Below, piece by piece: positions 15,888 through 22,679 of a stretch of 23,643 nt of DNA. The DNA comes from Leadbetterella sp051649345 (GTDB lineage: Bacteria > Bacteroidota > Bacteroidia > Cytophagales > Spirosomataceae), in assembly GCA_051649345.1 (NCBI GenBank), contig JBOFGX010000266.1, forward strand, positions 1-23,643. Direction: 5' to 3'. Within the stretch, counting starts at the first letter, position 1; each line of letters starts with the position of its first letter. The position numbers and the translations under genes are program-made. The notes under the pieces are model-generated. The model was given only the letters and a program-made list of their open reading frames with translations, had not been told where the DNA came from and searched no databases.

Positions 15888-15973
15888 TGTAGAAATAAAA
15901 GTAAAATACTTTGAAAATAAACACGCTTGGATTCTAATTGTTTAGAAATCAATAGTTGTTTGGAATCATACAT

Positions 15974-16010
15974 AAAAAAAATGAGCTGCTCGGTCTGAAC
16001 AGCTCATTTT
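15974..16010 (-). terminator. Intrinsic terminator of the tRNA-tuf operon
   Basis: An 11-base inverted repeat, AAAATGAGCTG (15978-15988) with CAGCTCATTTT (16000-16010), and an 11-base loop. On the minus strand it ends in a run of seven T residues (15974-15980). It starts 17 bases after the tuf stop and shows that tuf is the last gene of its operon. Confidence 0.9.
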
Positions 16011-16026
16011 ATATAAATCGTAACGA

Positions 16027-17214
16027 TTACTCAAGGATTTCAGTTACCTGACCAGCACCTACTGTACGACCACCTTCACGAATCGCAAAACGAAGACCTT
16101 TGTCCATCGCAATTGCATTGATTAGGTTTACAGTAATAGTGATGTTATCACCAGGCATTACCATCTCAACATTGTCAGGTAAGAAGATTTCACCTGTAAC
16201 GTCAGTGGTTCTAAAGTAGAACTGAGGACGATATTTGTTAAAGAATGGAGTGTGACGTCCACCTTCTTCTTTTGAAAGAACATAAACCTCAGCTTTGAAT
16301 TTCGTATGCGGCTTCACTGAACCTGGCTTACAAATAACCATACCACGACGGATAGCTTCTTTGTCTATACCTCTCAATAAAAGACCTACGTTATCACCAG
16401 CTTCGCCTCTATCAAGGATTTTACGGAACATCTCAACACCTGTTACAGTTGATTTAAGACCTTCAGCACCCATACCAAGGATATCTACAGACTCACCAGA
16501 GTTGATAATACCTGTTTCGATACGACCTGTTGCAACAGTACCACGACCTGTGATCGAGAATACGTCTTCAACTGGCATAAGGAATGGCTTATCAGTAGCA
16601 CGAGCAGGAAGTGGAATAAAGCTATCCACAGCATCCATTAACTCTTCTATTTTACCAACCCACTTATCTTCTCCATTCAGGCCACCAAGAGCCGAACCTT
16701 GAATTACTGGGATATTATCACCATCAAATTTATAGAAAGAAAGTAGCTCTCTGATTTCCATCTCTACTAGTTCAAGTAGTTCGGGGTCATCAACTAAGTC
16801 AACTTTGTTCATAAATACAACTAGCTGAGGTACACCTACCTGACGAGCAAGAAGGATGTGCTCACGCGTTTGTGGCATAGGACCGTCAGTTGCAGCAACT
16901 ACTATGATAGCACCGTCCATTTGGGCAGCACCAGTAACCATGTTTTTAACGTAATCGGCGTGACCAGGACAGTCAACGTGAGCATAGTGACGATTAGTAG
17001 TTTCATACTCAACGTGCGAAGTATTGATAGTAATACCTCTTTCTTTTTCTTCTGGAGCATTATCGATAGAAGAGAAGTCTCTTAATTGAGCAAGTCCCTT
17101 TTTAGCCAATACAGTTGTAATGGCCGCTGTCAATGTAGTTTTACCATGGTCAACGTGACCGATTGTACCGATGTTAACGTGGGGTTTACTACGGTCAAAA
17201 TTCTCTTTTGCCAT
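16027..17214 (-). CDS. tuf: Translation elongation factor Tu
   Basis: EF-Tu delivers aminoacyl-tRNA to the ribosome in a GTP-dependent manner. The 395-residue length is normal and all three domains are intact. GTPase motifs: GHVDHGKT at 19-26 (G1), RGITI (G2), DCPGH (G3), NKVD near 136-139 (G4) and SAL (G5). The ATG at 17212-17214 gives MAKENFDRSKPHVN, the normal Bacteroidota start. It follows tRNA-Thr by 89 bases and is read from the tRNA promoter. In most Bacteroidota tRNA-Trp, secE, nusG and rplK follow tuf; here a strong terminator follows and then mfd. Codon use looks more restricted than in the neighbours, as expected for a highly expressed gene. Confidence 0.98.
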   Translation of the reverse strand: MAKENFDRSKPHVNIGTIGHVDHGKTTLTAAITTVLAKKGLAQLRDFSSIDNAPEEKERGITINTSHVEYETTNRHYAHVDCPGHADYVKNMVTGAAQMDGAIIVVAATDGPMPQTREHILLARQVGVPQLVVFMNKVDLVDDPELLELVEMEIRELLSFYKFDGDNIPVIQGSALGGLNGEDKWVGKIEELMDAVDSFIPLPARATDKPFLMPVEDVFSITGRGTVATGRIETGIINSGESVDILGMGAEGLKSTVTGVEMFRKILDRGEAGDNVGLLLRGIDKEAIRRGMVICKPGSVKPHTKFKAEVYVLSKEEGGRHTPFFNKYRPQFYFRTTDVTGEIFLPDNVEMVMPGDNITITVNLINAIAMDKGLRFAIREGGRTVGAGQVTEILE

Positions 17215-17303
17215 TTTATTTTATATTTATTATTGTTTCAAAAAATTTACAAATTCAAAAAAGTGTTCAATCGCACAACCCATTTTCTTTGTAATTCATT
17301 CTG

Positions 17304-17375
<72 letters not shown>

Positions 17376-17389
17376 TTTAATGGATTTTG

Positions 17390-17462
17390 AGCGGGAGACG
17401 GGGCTCGAACCCGCCACCTATAGCTTGGAAGGCTATCGCTCTACCAAATGAGCTACTCCCGC
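17390..17462 (-). tRNA. tRNA-Gly(TCC)
   Basis: The acceptor stem GCGGGAG pairs with CTCCCGC, the D arm is GCTC/GAGC, the anticodon arm ATAGC-CTTCCAA-GCTAT gives anticodon TCC, and the T arm is GCGGG-TTCGAGC-CCCGT. The discriminator is T and CCA is not encoded. It is separated from tRNA-Thr by 14 bases and from tRNA-Tyr by 13. Confidence 0.96.
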
Positions 17463-17475
17463 TTAATTTTTTTTG

Positions 17476-17558
17476 TGGGGGCGGATGGATTCGAACCACC
17501 GAAGTCGAAAGACAGCAGATTTACAGTCTGCCCCATTTGGCCACTCTGGTACACCCCC
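17476..17558 (-). tRNA. tRNA-Tyr(GTA)
   Basis: The acceptor stem GGGGGTG pairs with CGCCCCC (one G-T pair), the anticodon arm GCAGA-CTGTAAA-TCTGC gives anticodon GTA, and there is a long class II variable arm typical of bacterial tRNA-Tyr. The T arm is GGTGG-TTCGAAT-CCATC. The discriminator is A and CCA is not encoded. It is the first gene of the tRNA-tuf operon. Confidence 0.96.
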
Positions 17559-17599
17559 TAATTTTTCAATGAACTGTATCCCTTTTTTCAAAGGAATGG

Positions 17600-17630
17600 C
17601 AAAATTAGTAGGTTTTTTGATACTGGCAAA
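17600..17630 (-). promoter_or_regulatory. Promoter of the tRNA-Tyr/Gly/Thr-tuf operon
   Basis: On the minus strand TTTG (17627-17630), a 19-base spacer and TAATTTTG (17600-17607) match the Bacteroidota sigma consensus exactly. The predicted transcript start is near 17593, some 35 bases before tRNA-Tyr. A/T tracts just upstream (17629-17650) could act as an activating element. Confidence 0.75.
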
Positions 17631-17860
17631 AAATATTTAAAAAATATTATCAGTATTTATAAAAGAAACCTTTTCAGTAGCCAATCATATTATTTATCGA
17701 ACGTATTTGCTTCAAAGTCTACCTCTCTTAATGTTCTTAATGAAAATAGATGCCACGGATCAACAGTATTCAAATTAGTGAAGTATATCCTGAGCATATA
17801 TCCAAATAATCAATAGACTAAAATTGTAAGAACAAGTAAGTAGAAATACTTTTTTGCAGT
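17631..17860. other. Non-coding gap between fadA and the tRNA-tuf promoter
   Basis: The gene-free stretch from tRNA-Tyr to fadA is about 300 bases. Apart from the tRNA promoter, I see only AT-rich sequence with no good ORF, no tRNA and no clear intrinsic terminator for fadA. A short AAGTA/TACTT hairpin near 17838-17852 has its T-run on the plus strand, where there is no gene to terminate. Confidence 0.5.
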
Positions 17861-19036
17861 TTAAAACACTTCATAAATACCAGCAACACCTTGTCCACCA
17901 CCTACACAGGCCGTTACCATACCGTATTTTTGTTTCCGACGCTTCATCTCCGAAAATAGTTGCACGCTCAGTCTTGCTCCTGTAGATCCTAATGCATGAC
18001 CTAAGGCTATAGCACCTCCGTTTGGATTAACGATAGTTTCATCTATATCCAATTGTTTGATTACAGCCAATGCTTGAGCGGCGAAAGCCTCATTCAATTC
18101 GATTTGTTGGATATCTTTTAAACTTAAATTTGCCCTTTCTAATGCCTTCGGAATAGCGTAGATAGGCCCTATGCCCATGAGGGAAGGTTCACATCCCATG
18201 ACCGAGTAAGATAGCATTCTCGCTATGGGTTCAAGTTTGTGCGTACTAAGAAATTTCTCAGAAACTACCATGACAAAAGCAGCACCATCGGATGTCTGAG
18301 ATGAATTCCCCGCAGTTACGGATCCTTTTGCTGCAAATACAGGTTTGAGTTTACTGAGGGCGTCCAAGCTCGTATCCGCTCTTGGCCCTTCGTCTTTATC
18401 GACCGTATACTCTTTTTCTTTCTTTTTACCTGTATTTTCATCAAAGTATGTTTCTTTAACTTGTATAGGCACGATTTGATCTTTAAAATACCCTTCTTTT
18501 TGTGCATTCAGAGCTTTTTGGTGCGACGAAAAGGCAAAAGAATCTTGTTGATCTCGCTGTATACCATAGTTTTTGGCGACCTGCTCTGCAGTTAGCCCCA
18601 TACCCAAATAGTAGTCTGGGTTATTGTTAGAAATTGTGTAGTTCAAAGATGTTTTCCACCCCAAGATGGGAACCAAGGACATTGATTCTGTACCTCCTGC
18701 AATAATACAATCGGCCATGCCCGAGGAAATTCTTTGTGCTGCCATTGCTATTGCCTCCACTCCTGAGCCACAATACCTATTGATTGTAATGCCTGGAACT
18801 GTTTTCCCAAGAGCAAGCAAGGAGATGTATCTACCCATTTGCATTCCTTGTTCTGCCTCTGGAACGGCATTGCCAACAATTATATCATCAACAGAATCAG
18901 GTAGGATTTCTGGATGTTTACTCATCATATATTTGATAACCTCTACTGCTAGGTCATCGGGACGAGTGAATCTGAGTCCACCTTTAGGAGCTTTTCCAAC
19001 AGCTGTTCTAAACCCCGAAATTATATATGCATTCAT
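17861..19036 (-). CDS. fadA: Acetyl-CoA C-acyltransferase (thiolase) of beta-oxidation
   Basis: This thiolase cleaves 3-ketoacyl-CoA with CoA to release acetyl-CoA, the last step of fatty acid beta-oxidation. It is 391 residues from the ATG at 19034-19036 (MNAYIISGFRTAVGK); a longer in-frame reading from 19132 would run back into fadB and lacks thiolase homology, so I reject it. Catalytic residues are the nucleophile C89 (NRYCGSG), H347 (GHALG) and C377 (CVGGGQG); NEAFAAQ is also present. A biosynthetic acetyl-CoA acetyltransferase is possible by fold, but the position 26 bases after the trifunctional-type fadB gene favours degradation. The acyl-CoA dehydrogenase gene often found next in Bacteroidota is absent here. 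Confidence 0.95.
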   Translation of the reverse strand: MNAYIISGFRTAVGKAPKGGLRFTRPDDLAVEVIKYMMSKHPEILPDSVDDIIVGNAVPEAEQGMQMGRYISLLALGKTVPGITINRYCGSGVEAIAMAAQRISSGMADCIIAGGTESMSLVPILGWKTSLNYTISNNNPDYYLGMGLTAEQVAKNYGIQRDQQDSFAFSSHQKALNAQKEGYFKDQIVPIQVKETYFDENTGKKKEKEYTVDKDEGPRADTSLDALSKLKPVFAAKGSVTAGNSSQTSDGAAFVMVVSEKFLSTHKLEPIARMLSYSVMGCEPSLMGIGPIYAIPKALERANLSLKDIQQIELNEAFAAQALAVIKQLDIDETIVNPNGGAIALGHALGSTGARLSVQLFSEMKRRKQKYGMVTACVGGGQGVAGIYEVF

Positions 19037-19062
19037 AATTTTTCTTTTAAATTGAGTAGGTA

Positions 19063-21471
19063 TTAGTTTCTGGGTGGTTTCCCTCCATTTAAGAGGCCTT
19101 GCATTCTTTCCATTGTTTTTCTTTCTCCACAAAGAGAAAGGAAAGCCTCTCGTTCTAACTCTAGAAGGTAAGTTTCTGAAACTAATTGTGGATACGAAAG
19201 ATCACCTCCATTGATAACGTATGAAAGCTTAGAAGCGATTTTAGCATCATGCTCAGTAATGTAACCAGCTAATTTCATAGAGTTGATGCCTGTGTTAAAC
19301 AAAGCCATACCATTTTTACCTTGAACTTTGATATCTTTTCTACGGATAGGCATAGTGTATCCATTTTCGGCTAGTTCAATAGCTGAAGATTTTGCTTCCG
19401 ATAACAATCGAGTTCTATTTAATACGATTTGGTCTCTATTTTTCATGATATAGTTCATATCCATCGCTTCCTGAGCTGAGGTTGATACTTTGGCTTGAGC
19501 AATATTCATAAAGGCCATCTGAAGAATATTCAATTCGGAATCACCTGGATGATAAGCATCAGAACAGCGAAGAGCCATTTCTTTTGTACCACCGCCAGCA
19601 GGAATAAGCCCAACTCCAAGTTCGACTAATCCCATATAGGTTTCGGCGGCAGCTACCACTTTATCCGCATGTAGATTTAGCTCACAACCCCCACCTAATG
19701 CAAGTGTATGTGGAGCAGTCACTACTGGAATAGAAGAATACCGAGCTCTCATCATCGTTTCTTGAAACTGTGCAATCATAAGATTGATTTCATCATATTC
19801 TTGCTCAACTGCAAACATAAAAAGCATAGCTAGGTTAGCACCCGCAGAGAATGCCTCATGGCTTTCGTTACCAATTACTAGGCCTCTAAAATCTTTTTCG
19901 GCAATCGTGTAAGCTTTGTTTAATCCTTCGATTACCTCAGCTCCTAAGGTATTCATTTTAGATCTAAATTCTAACCCGACAATACCATCACCTAAGTCAA
20001 ACAGTGTAGAGCCAGTATTTTTCCAAATCTCATTAGTTTTCCGAATAGAATCTAGGATAATAAAGGATTCTCTTCCGGGAATAGGTTTGTAAAGTTTAGA
20101 GGGTATGTCGTAATACATAGATATCCCATTTTCTATCTTGTAAAACGTAGTATGACCCAGATCCATCATTTCTTGTACCCAATCTGCAGGTGCTTTATTT
20201 AGATTTTTTGCAAGATTCAAAAATTCAGGGAGTCCTATACAATCTACGGTTTGAAAAATACCTAGTTGCCAACCAAAACCAGCACAAATAGCGTCATCGA
20301 TTCTATATAGCTCATTGCTAATTTCTGGGATTCTTTTTGTGGCATATACGAACAAATCTGTGAATATTTGCCTGTAGAATTCGCCAGCGGCATCTGTACC
20401 AGACAATAGTATTTTGAACCTATCTTGAGGTTTATCAATCGATTTTGTAGACTCAAGTGTTAAGAACTTAGTTTTTACAGCAGGTCTATACTCTAAGGTT
20501 ATAAAGTCTATTCCAAGGATAATAGATTTTCCTTCAGGGTCTTTTTCTTTTCTATAAAAACCTTGTTTGGTTTTATCTCCGAGCCATTTTTTTTCGAATA
20601 ACTTCTGAACTACCATTGGAAGCTCAAATGCGGAAATAGATTCATCATTTTTGAGAACCATACTCAGTTGCTGACACACACTTACTGTGGTATCCAGACC
20701 TACGACATCGCTTAGTCGGAAGGTTCCCGATTTTGGACGACCAATAATGGGGCCCGTCAGCTTATCTACATCTTCTACAGAAAGCCCTAATTTCTCGGCC
20801 GTTCGGATGGTTTGGATTAATGCGTATATACCAATTCTATTTGCTATAAAAGCTGGGGTGTCTTTGCAAACAACCACTTTTTTTCCTAAATATAGGTCTC
20901 CATAATGAGTGAGAAACTGAATGACATCCGACTTGGTTTTGGGCCCTGGTATTATTTCTAATAGAGGCAAATAACGTGGAGGGTTGAAGAAATGTGTTCC
21001 ACAGAAATTTTCTTGAAAATCATCCGATCTTCCTTCTGCCATAAGCCCTATTGGTATGCCTGATGTGTTGGAAGTAACAAGAGTGCCGGCTTTTCGATAT
21101 ACTTCGACCTGATCATAAATAATTTTTTTGATTTCTAGTTTTTCTACCACGACCTCAATTATCCAATCTACATCGGCTATTTTGGGCATATCATCAGAAA
21201 AATTGCCAAGGGTAATTTTTTTGACAGATTCAGAAGAGTATATTGGCGAAGGTGAAGCTTTCAAAGTAGATTGAAACGCCTCATTTACTATCCTATTCTT
21301 AACCCTCGGATGTGATAAATCTAGGCCGGCCTCAGCCTCTTTTTCGAGTAGCTCTTTTGGAGCAATATCTAAAAGCAGTACATGACAGCCAATATTTGCA
21401 AAGTGTAAAGCAATTCGGCTTCCCATAATGCCAGCACCCAATACAGCTATTTTTTTTATGTGTTTATTCAT
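19063..21471 (-). CDS. fadB: 3-hydroxyacyl-CoA dehydrogenase/enoyl-CoA hydratase fusion
   Basis: This 802-residue bifunctional enzyme performs the hydration and second oxidation of beta-oxidation. The NAD-dependent hydroxyacyl-CoA dehydrogenase comes first: GAGIMG at 12-17, GTHFFNPPRYLPLLEI with the catalytic His, and a C-terminal HAD domain to about 330-430. The crotonase-fold hydratase is C-terminal, with the oxyanion-hole region FSAGANLAMLF and GGGCELNLHADKVVAAAETYMGLVE carrying the catalytic glutamates. This order is the reverse of E. coli FadB and is common in Bacteroidota. It is the first gene of fadB-fadA and has a palindromic operator in its promoter. The leader is very short, about 9 bases. 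Confidence 0.95.
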   Translation of the reverse strand: MNKHIKKIAVLGAGIMGSRIALHFANIGCHVLLLDIAPKELLEKEAEAGLDLSHPRVKNRIVNEAFQSTLKASPSPIYSSESVKKITLGNFSDDMPKIADVDWIIEVVVEKLEIKKIIYDQVEVYRKAGTLVTSNTSGIPIGLMAEGRSDDFQENFCGTHFFNPPRYLPLLEIIPGPKTKSDVIQFLTHYGDLYLGKKVVVCKDTPAFIANRIGIYALIQTIRTAEKLGLSVEDVDKLTGPIIGRPKSGTFRLSDVVGLDTTVSVCQQLSMVLKNDESISAFELPMVVQKLFEKKWLGDKTKQGFYRKEKDPEGKSIILGIDFITLEYRPAVKTKFLTLESTKSIDKPQDRFKILLSGTDAAGEFYRQIFTDLFVYATKRIPEISNELYRIDDAICAGFGWQLGIFQTVDCIGLPEFLNLAKNLNKAPADWVQEMMDLGHTTFYKIENGISMYYDIPSKLYKPIPGRESFIILDSIRKTNEIWKNTGSTLFDLGDGIVGLEFRSKMNTLGAEVIEGLNKAYTIAEKDFRGLVIGNESHEAFSAGANLAMLFMFAVEQEYDEINLMIAQFQETMMRARYSSIPVVTAPHTLALGGGCELNLHADKVVAAAETYMGLVELGVGLIPAGGGTKEMALRCSDAYHPGDSELNILQMAFMNIAQAKVSTSAQEAMDMNYIMKNRDQIVLNRTRLLSEAKSSAIELAENGYTMPIRRKDIKVQGKNGMALFNTGINSMKLAGYITEHDAKIASKLSYVINGGDLSYPQLVSETYLLELEREAFLSLCGERKTMERMQGLLNGGKPPRN

Positions 21472-21486
21472 ACGTGTGCTTTAATT

Positions 21487-21518
21487 TAAAAATAGTATGC
21501 AAGCATACCATTAACAAA
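21487..21518 (-). promoter_or_regulatory. fadBA promoter with operator palindrome in the spacer
   Basis: On the minus strand TTTG (21515-21518), a 20-base spacer and TATTTTTA (21487-21494; seven of eight positions of TAnnTTTG). The spacer contains the perfect 14-base inverted repeat GTATGC-TT-GCATAC (21495-21508) touching the -7 box, a classic place for a repressor. The size suits a MarR or TetR dimer. The same motif does not occur elsewhere in the window. Confidence 0.65.
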
Positions 21519-21634
21519 AATAAATTAAAACTTTAAATTTTCAAGGGTTTTTTGTGAAAATAGTAATATTTCTTTTTGAAAACTTGATTAGAACAAACGG
21601 TAATGAAACTAGCTAAAGAAAAGATTTTACTTTT

Positions 21635-21649
21635 TGCAACAGTATTTCA
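21635..21649 (+). promoter_or_regulatory. Fur/Zur-like box 1 upstream of merC
   Basis: TGCAACA-G-TATTTCA fits the symmetric 7-1-7 pattern TGCAACA-N-TGTTGCA at 12 of 14 positions, the left half being perfect. It begins inside the TTTTTG that could serve as part of a -33 region. The pattern was derived by comparing the two boxes here, so regulator identity is inference. Confidence 0.45.
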
Positions 21650-21661
21650 GAAAGTTAGGTA

Positions 21662-21669
21662 TATATTTG
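21662..21669 (+). promoter_or_regulatory. -7 element TATATTTG of the merC gene
   Basis: The octamer matches TAnnTTTG exactly, 19 bases before the ATG, and its last two bases overlap Fur/Zur-like box 2. The nearest upstream TTTG (21633-21636) leaves a 25-base spacer, longer than usual. Confidence 0.5.
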
Positions 21670-21682
21670 CACTATTGTTGCA
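21668..21682 (+). promoter_or_regulatory. Fur/Zur-like box 2 upstream of merC
   Basis: TGCACTA-T-TGTTGCA fits TGCAACA-N-TGTTGCA at 12 of 14 positions, the right half being perfect. It lies 33 bases, about three helical turns, after box 1 and 6 bases before the ATG, where binding would block transcription start. Confidence 0.5.
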
Positions 21683-21688
21683 TAACCA

Positions 21689-22081
21689 ATGATAAATACC
21701 CAAAGACATACACATTACTTACAGAAAGCAGGGATATTTTTGTCTTTCCTTTGCTTAATACACTGTATTGCAACTCCTATACTGCTTATTTCCCTACCTT
21801 ATTTATCCAATTCACTTCTGGATCATCGGTATGAAGGTATAATTGTTGGTGTGAGTGTATTACTAGCTGTATTTGTACAATCCAATGATTATAAAACACA
21901 TAAAAGTATGTTGCCTATCAGTATAATGATCGTATCGATTTTGTTTTATACATATGGTATAGGATTTGCTTCTGAGTATGCAGAAACCTATGTAAACTCC
22001 TTTGCCTCCATATTAATGGCGGGCAGTTTTATTTTGAATTGGAATCTACACCGTAAAATGTGTACCAATCATTCACACTAA
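21689..22081 (+). CDS. MerC-domain membrane protein, probable metal uptake or handling
   Basis: This 130-residue protein has the MerC domain: about four membrane segments and the signature C22-L-I-H25-C26 followed by P30, which in MerC forms the metal-passing cysteine pair. Histidines at the N-terminus (RHTH) and the C-terminus (CTNHSH) could also bind metal. In mercury operons MerC imports Hg(II), but there is no merR, merA or merP here, and in Bacteroidota lone MerC proteins are more likely involved in zinc or a similar cation. The two Fur/Zur-like boxes in its promoter support control by a metal-sensing repressor. It stands alone between divergent fadB and convergent def. Confidence 0.82.
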   Translation: MINTQRHTHYLQKAGIFLSFLCLIHCIATPILLISLPYLSNSLLDHRYEGIIVGVSVLLAVFVQSNDYKTHKSMLPISIMIVSILFYTYGIGFASEYAETYVNSFASILMAGSFILNWNLHRKMCTNHSH

Positions 22082-22096
22082 AGGATAGATATTTTT

Positions 22097-22672
22097 TTAT
22101 CCTAAAAAACTCATCTTATAATCCGCGTCAACATCTCCTTTTTGTATTTGCGTCAATTTCTTTTTGATGACTTGTTTTTTAAGCGGTGCGAGGTGGTCAG
22201 TAAATAATACACCCTCCAAATGGTCGTATTCATGTTGAATGATTCTTGCCGCTAGGCCAGAATAAACCTCAGTATGCTCTTGCCAGTCTATATCAAAATA
22301 AGTAATTTTTAGAGTAGAATGTCGCATAACAAGCCCTCTTACGCCAGGAATAGAAAGGCAACCCTCTTCAAATCCCCATTTTTCCCCAGACTCTTCTATT
22401 ATCCTCGGATTAATAAATGTTTTTTTGAATCCTACGAGGGAATCATCGACTTCTTTTTCATCATCGCTGGAGTTGTTTAGGGGTTCTCCATCAACAATAA
22501 AGATTCGTAGATTTAAGCCAATTTGGGGAGCAGCAAGTCCTACTCCTGAAGCACCATACATGGTATCAAACATATCCTGAGATAATTTTTTGACATCCAT
22601 TTGGTCTTTTTTAATATCTTCACAAACCTTACGAAGGATTTGAGAGCCGTATGCAACGATAGGTACTTTCAT
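22097..22672 (-). CDS. def: Peptide deformylase
   Basis: Def removes the formyl group from the N-terminal methionine of new proteins. The 191-residue protein has all three motifs: GVGLAAPQIG at 43-52, EGCLS with metal ligand C105, and HEYDH with H147, E148 and H151. There is a modest acidic insert at about 67-78 (NSSDDEKEVDDS). The gene starts 7 bases after the gmd stop, so it is probably read from the gmd message. The genes fmt or ruvX, common partners elsewhere, are not adjacent. It converges on merC with a 15-base gap. Confidence 0.97.
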   Translation of the reverse strand: MKVPIVAYGSQILRKVCEDIKKDQMDVKKLSQDMFDTMYGASGVGLAAPQIGLNLRIFIVDGEPLNNSSDDEKEVDDSLVGFKKTFINPRIIEESGEKWGFEEGCLSIPGVRGLVMRHSTLKITYFDIDWQEHTEVYSGLAARIIQHEYDHLEGVLFTDHLAPLKKQVIKKKLTQIQKGDVDADYKMSFLG

Positions 22673-22679
22673 ATTTTCT

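Noticed and set aside
16295..16702. Plus-strand ORF of 135 codons opposite tuf
   Set aside because: It is a shadow of the strongly biased codon use of tuf; the sequence is low-complexity Pro/Ser/Arg-rich.
17387..17572. Plus-strand ORF covering the tRNA cluster
   Set aside because: It is antisense to tRNA-Gly and tRNA-Tyr; such tRNA-derived ORFs are common false calls.
19037..19132. N-terminal extension of the thiolase (start at 19132)
   Set aside because: It would overlap the end of fadB by 70 bases and adds a basic segment unlike thiolases; the ATG at 19034-19036 fits the family start.
21689..22081. MerC as part of a mercury resistance operon
   Set aside because: There is no merR, merA, merT or merP nearby, and the promoter has Fur/Zur-like boxes rather than a MerR operator.
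22082..22103. Hairpin AGGATA/TATCCT between merC and def as a bidirectional terminator
   Set aside because: The stem is only 6 AT-rich base pairs, one arm lies in the last codons of def, and the T-run is in the loop rather than after the stem.
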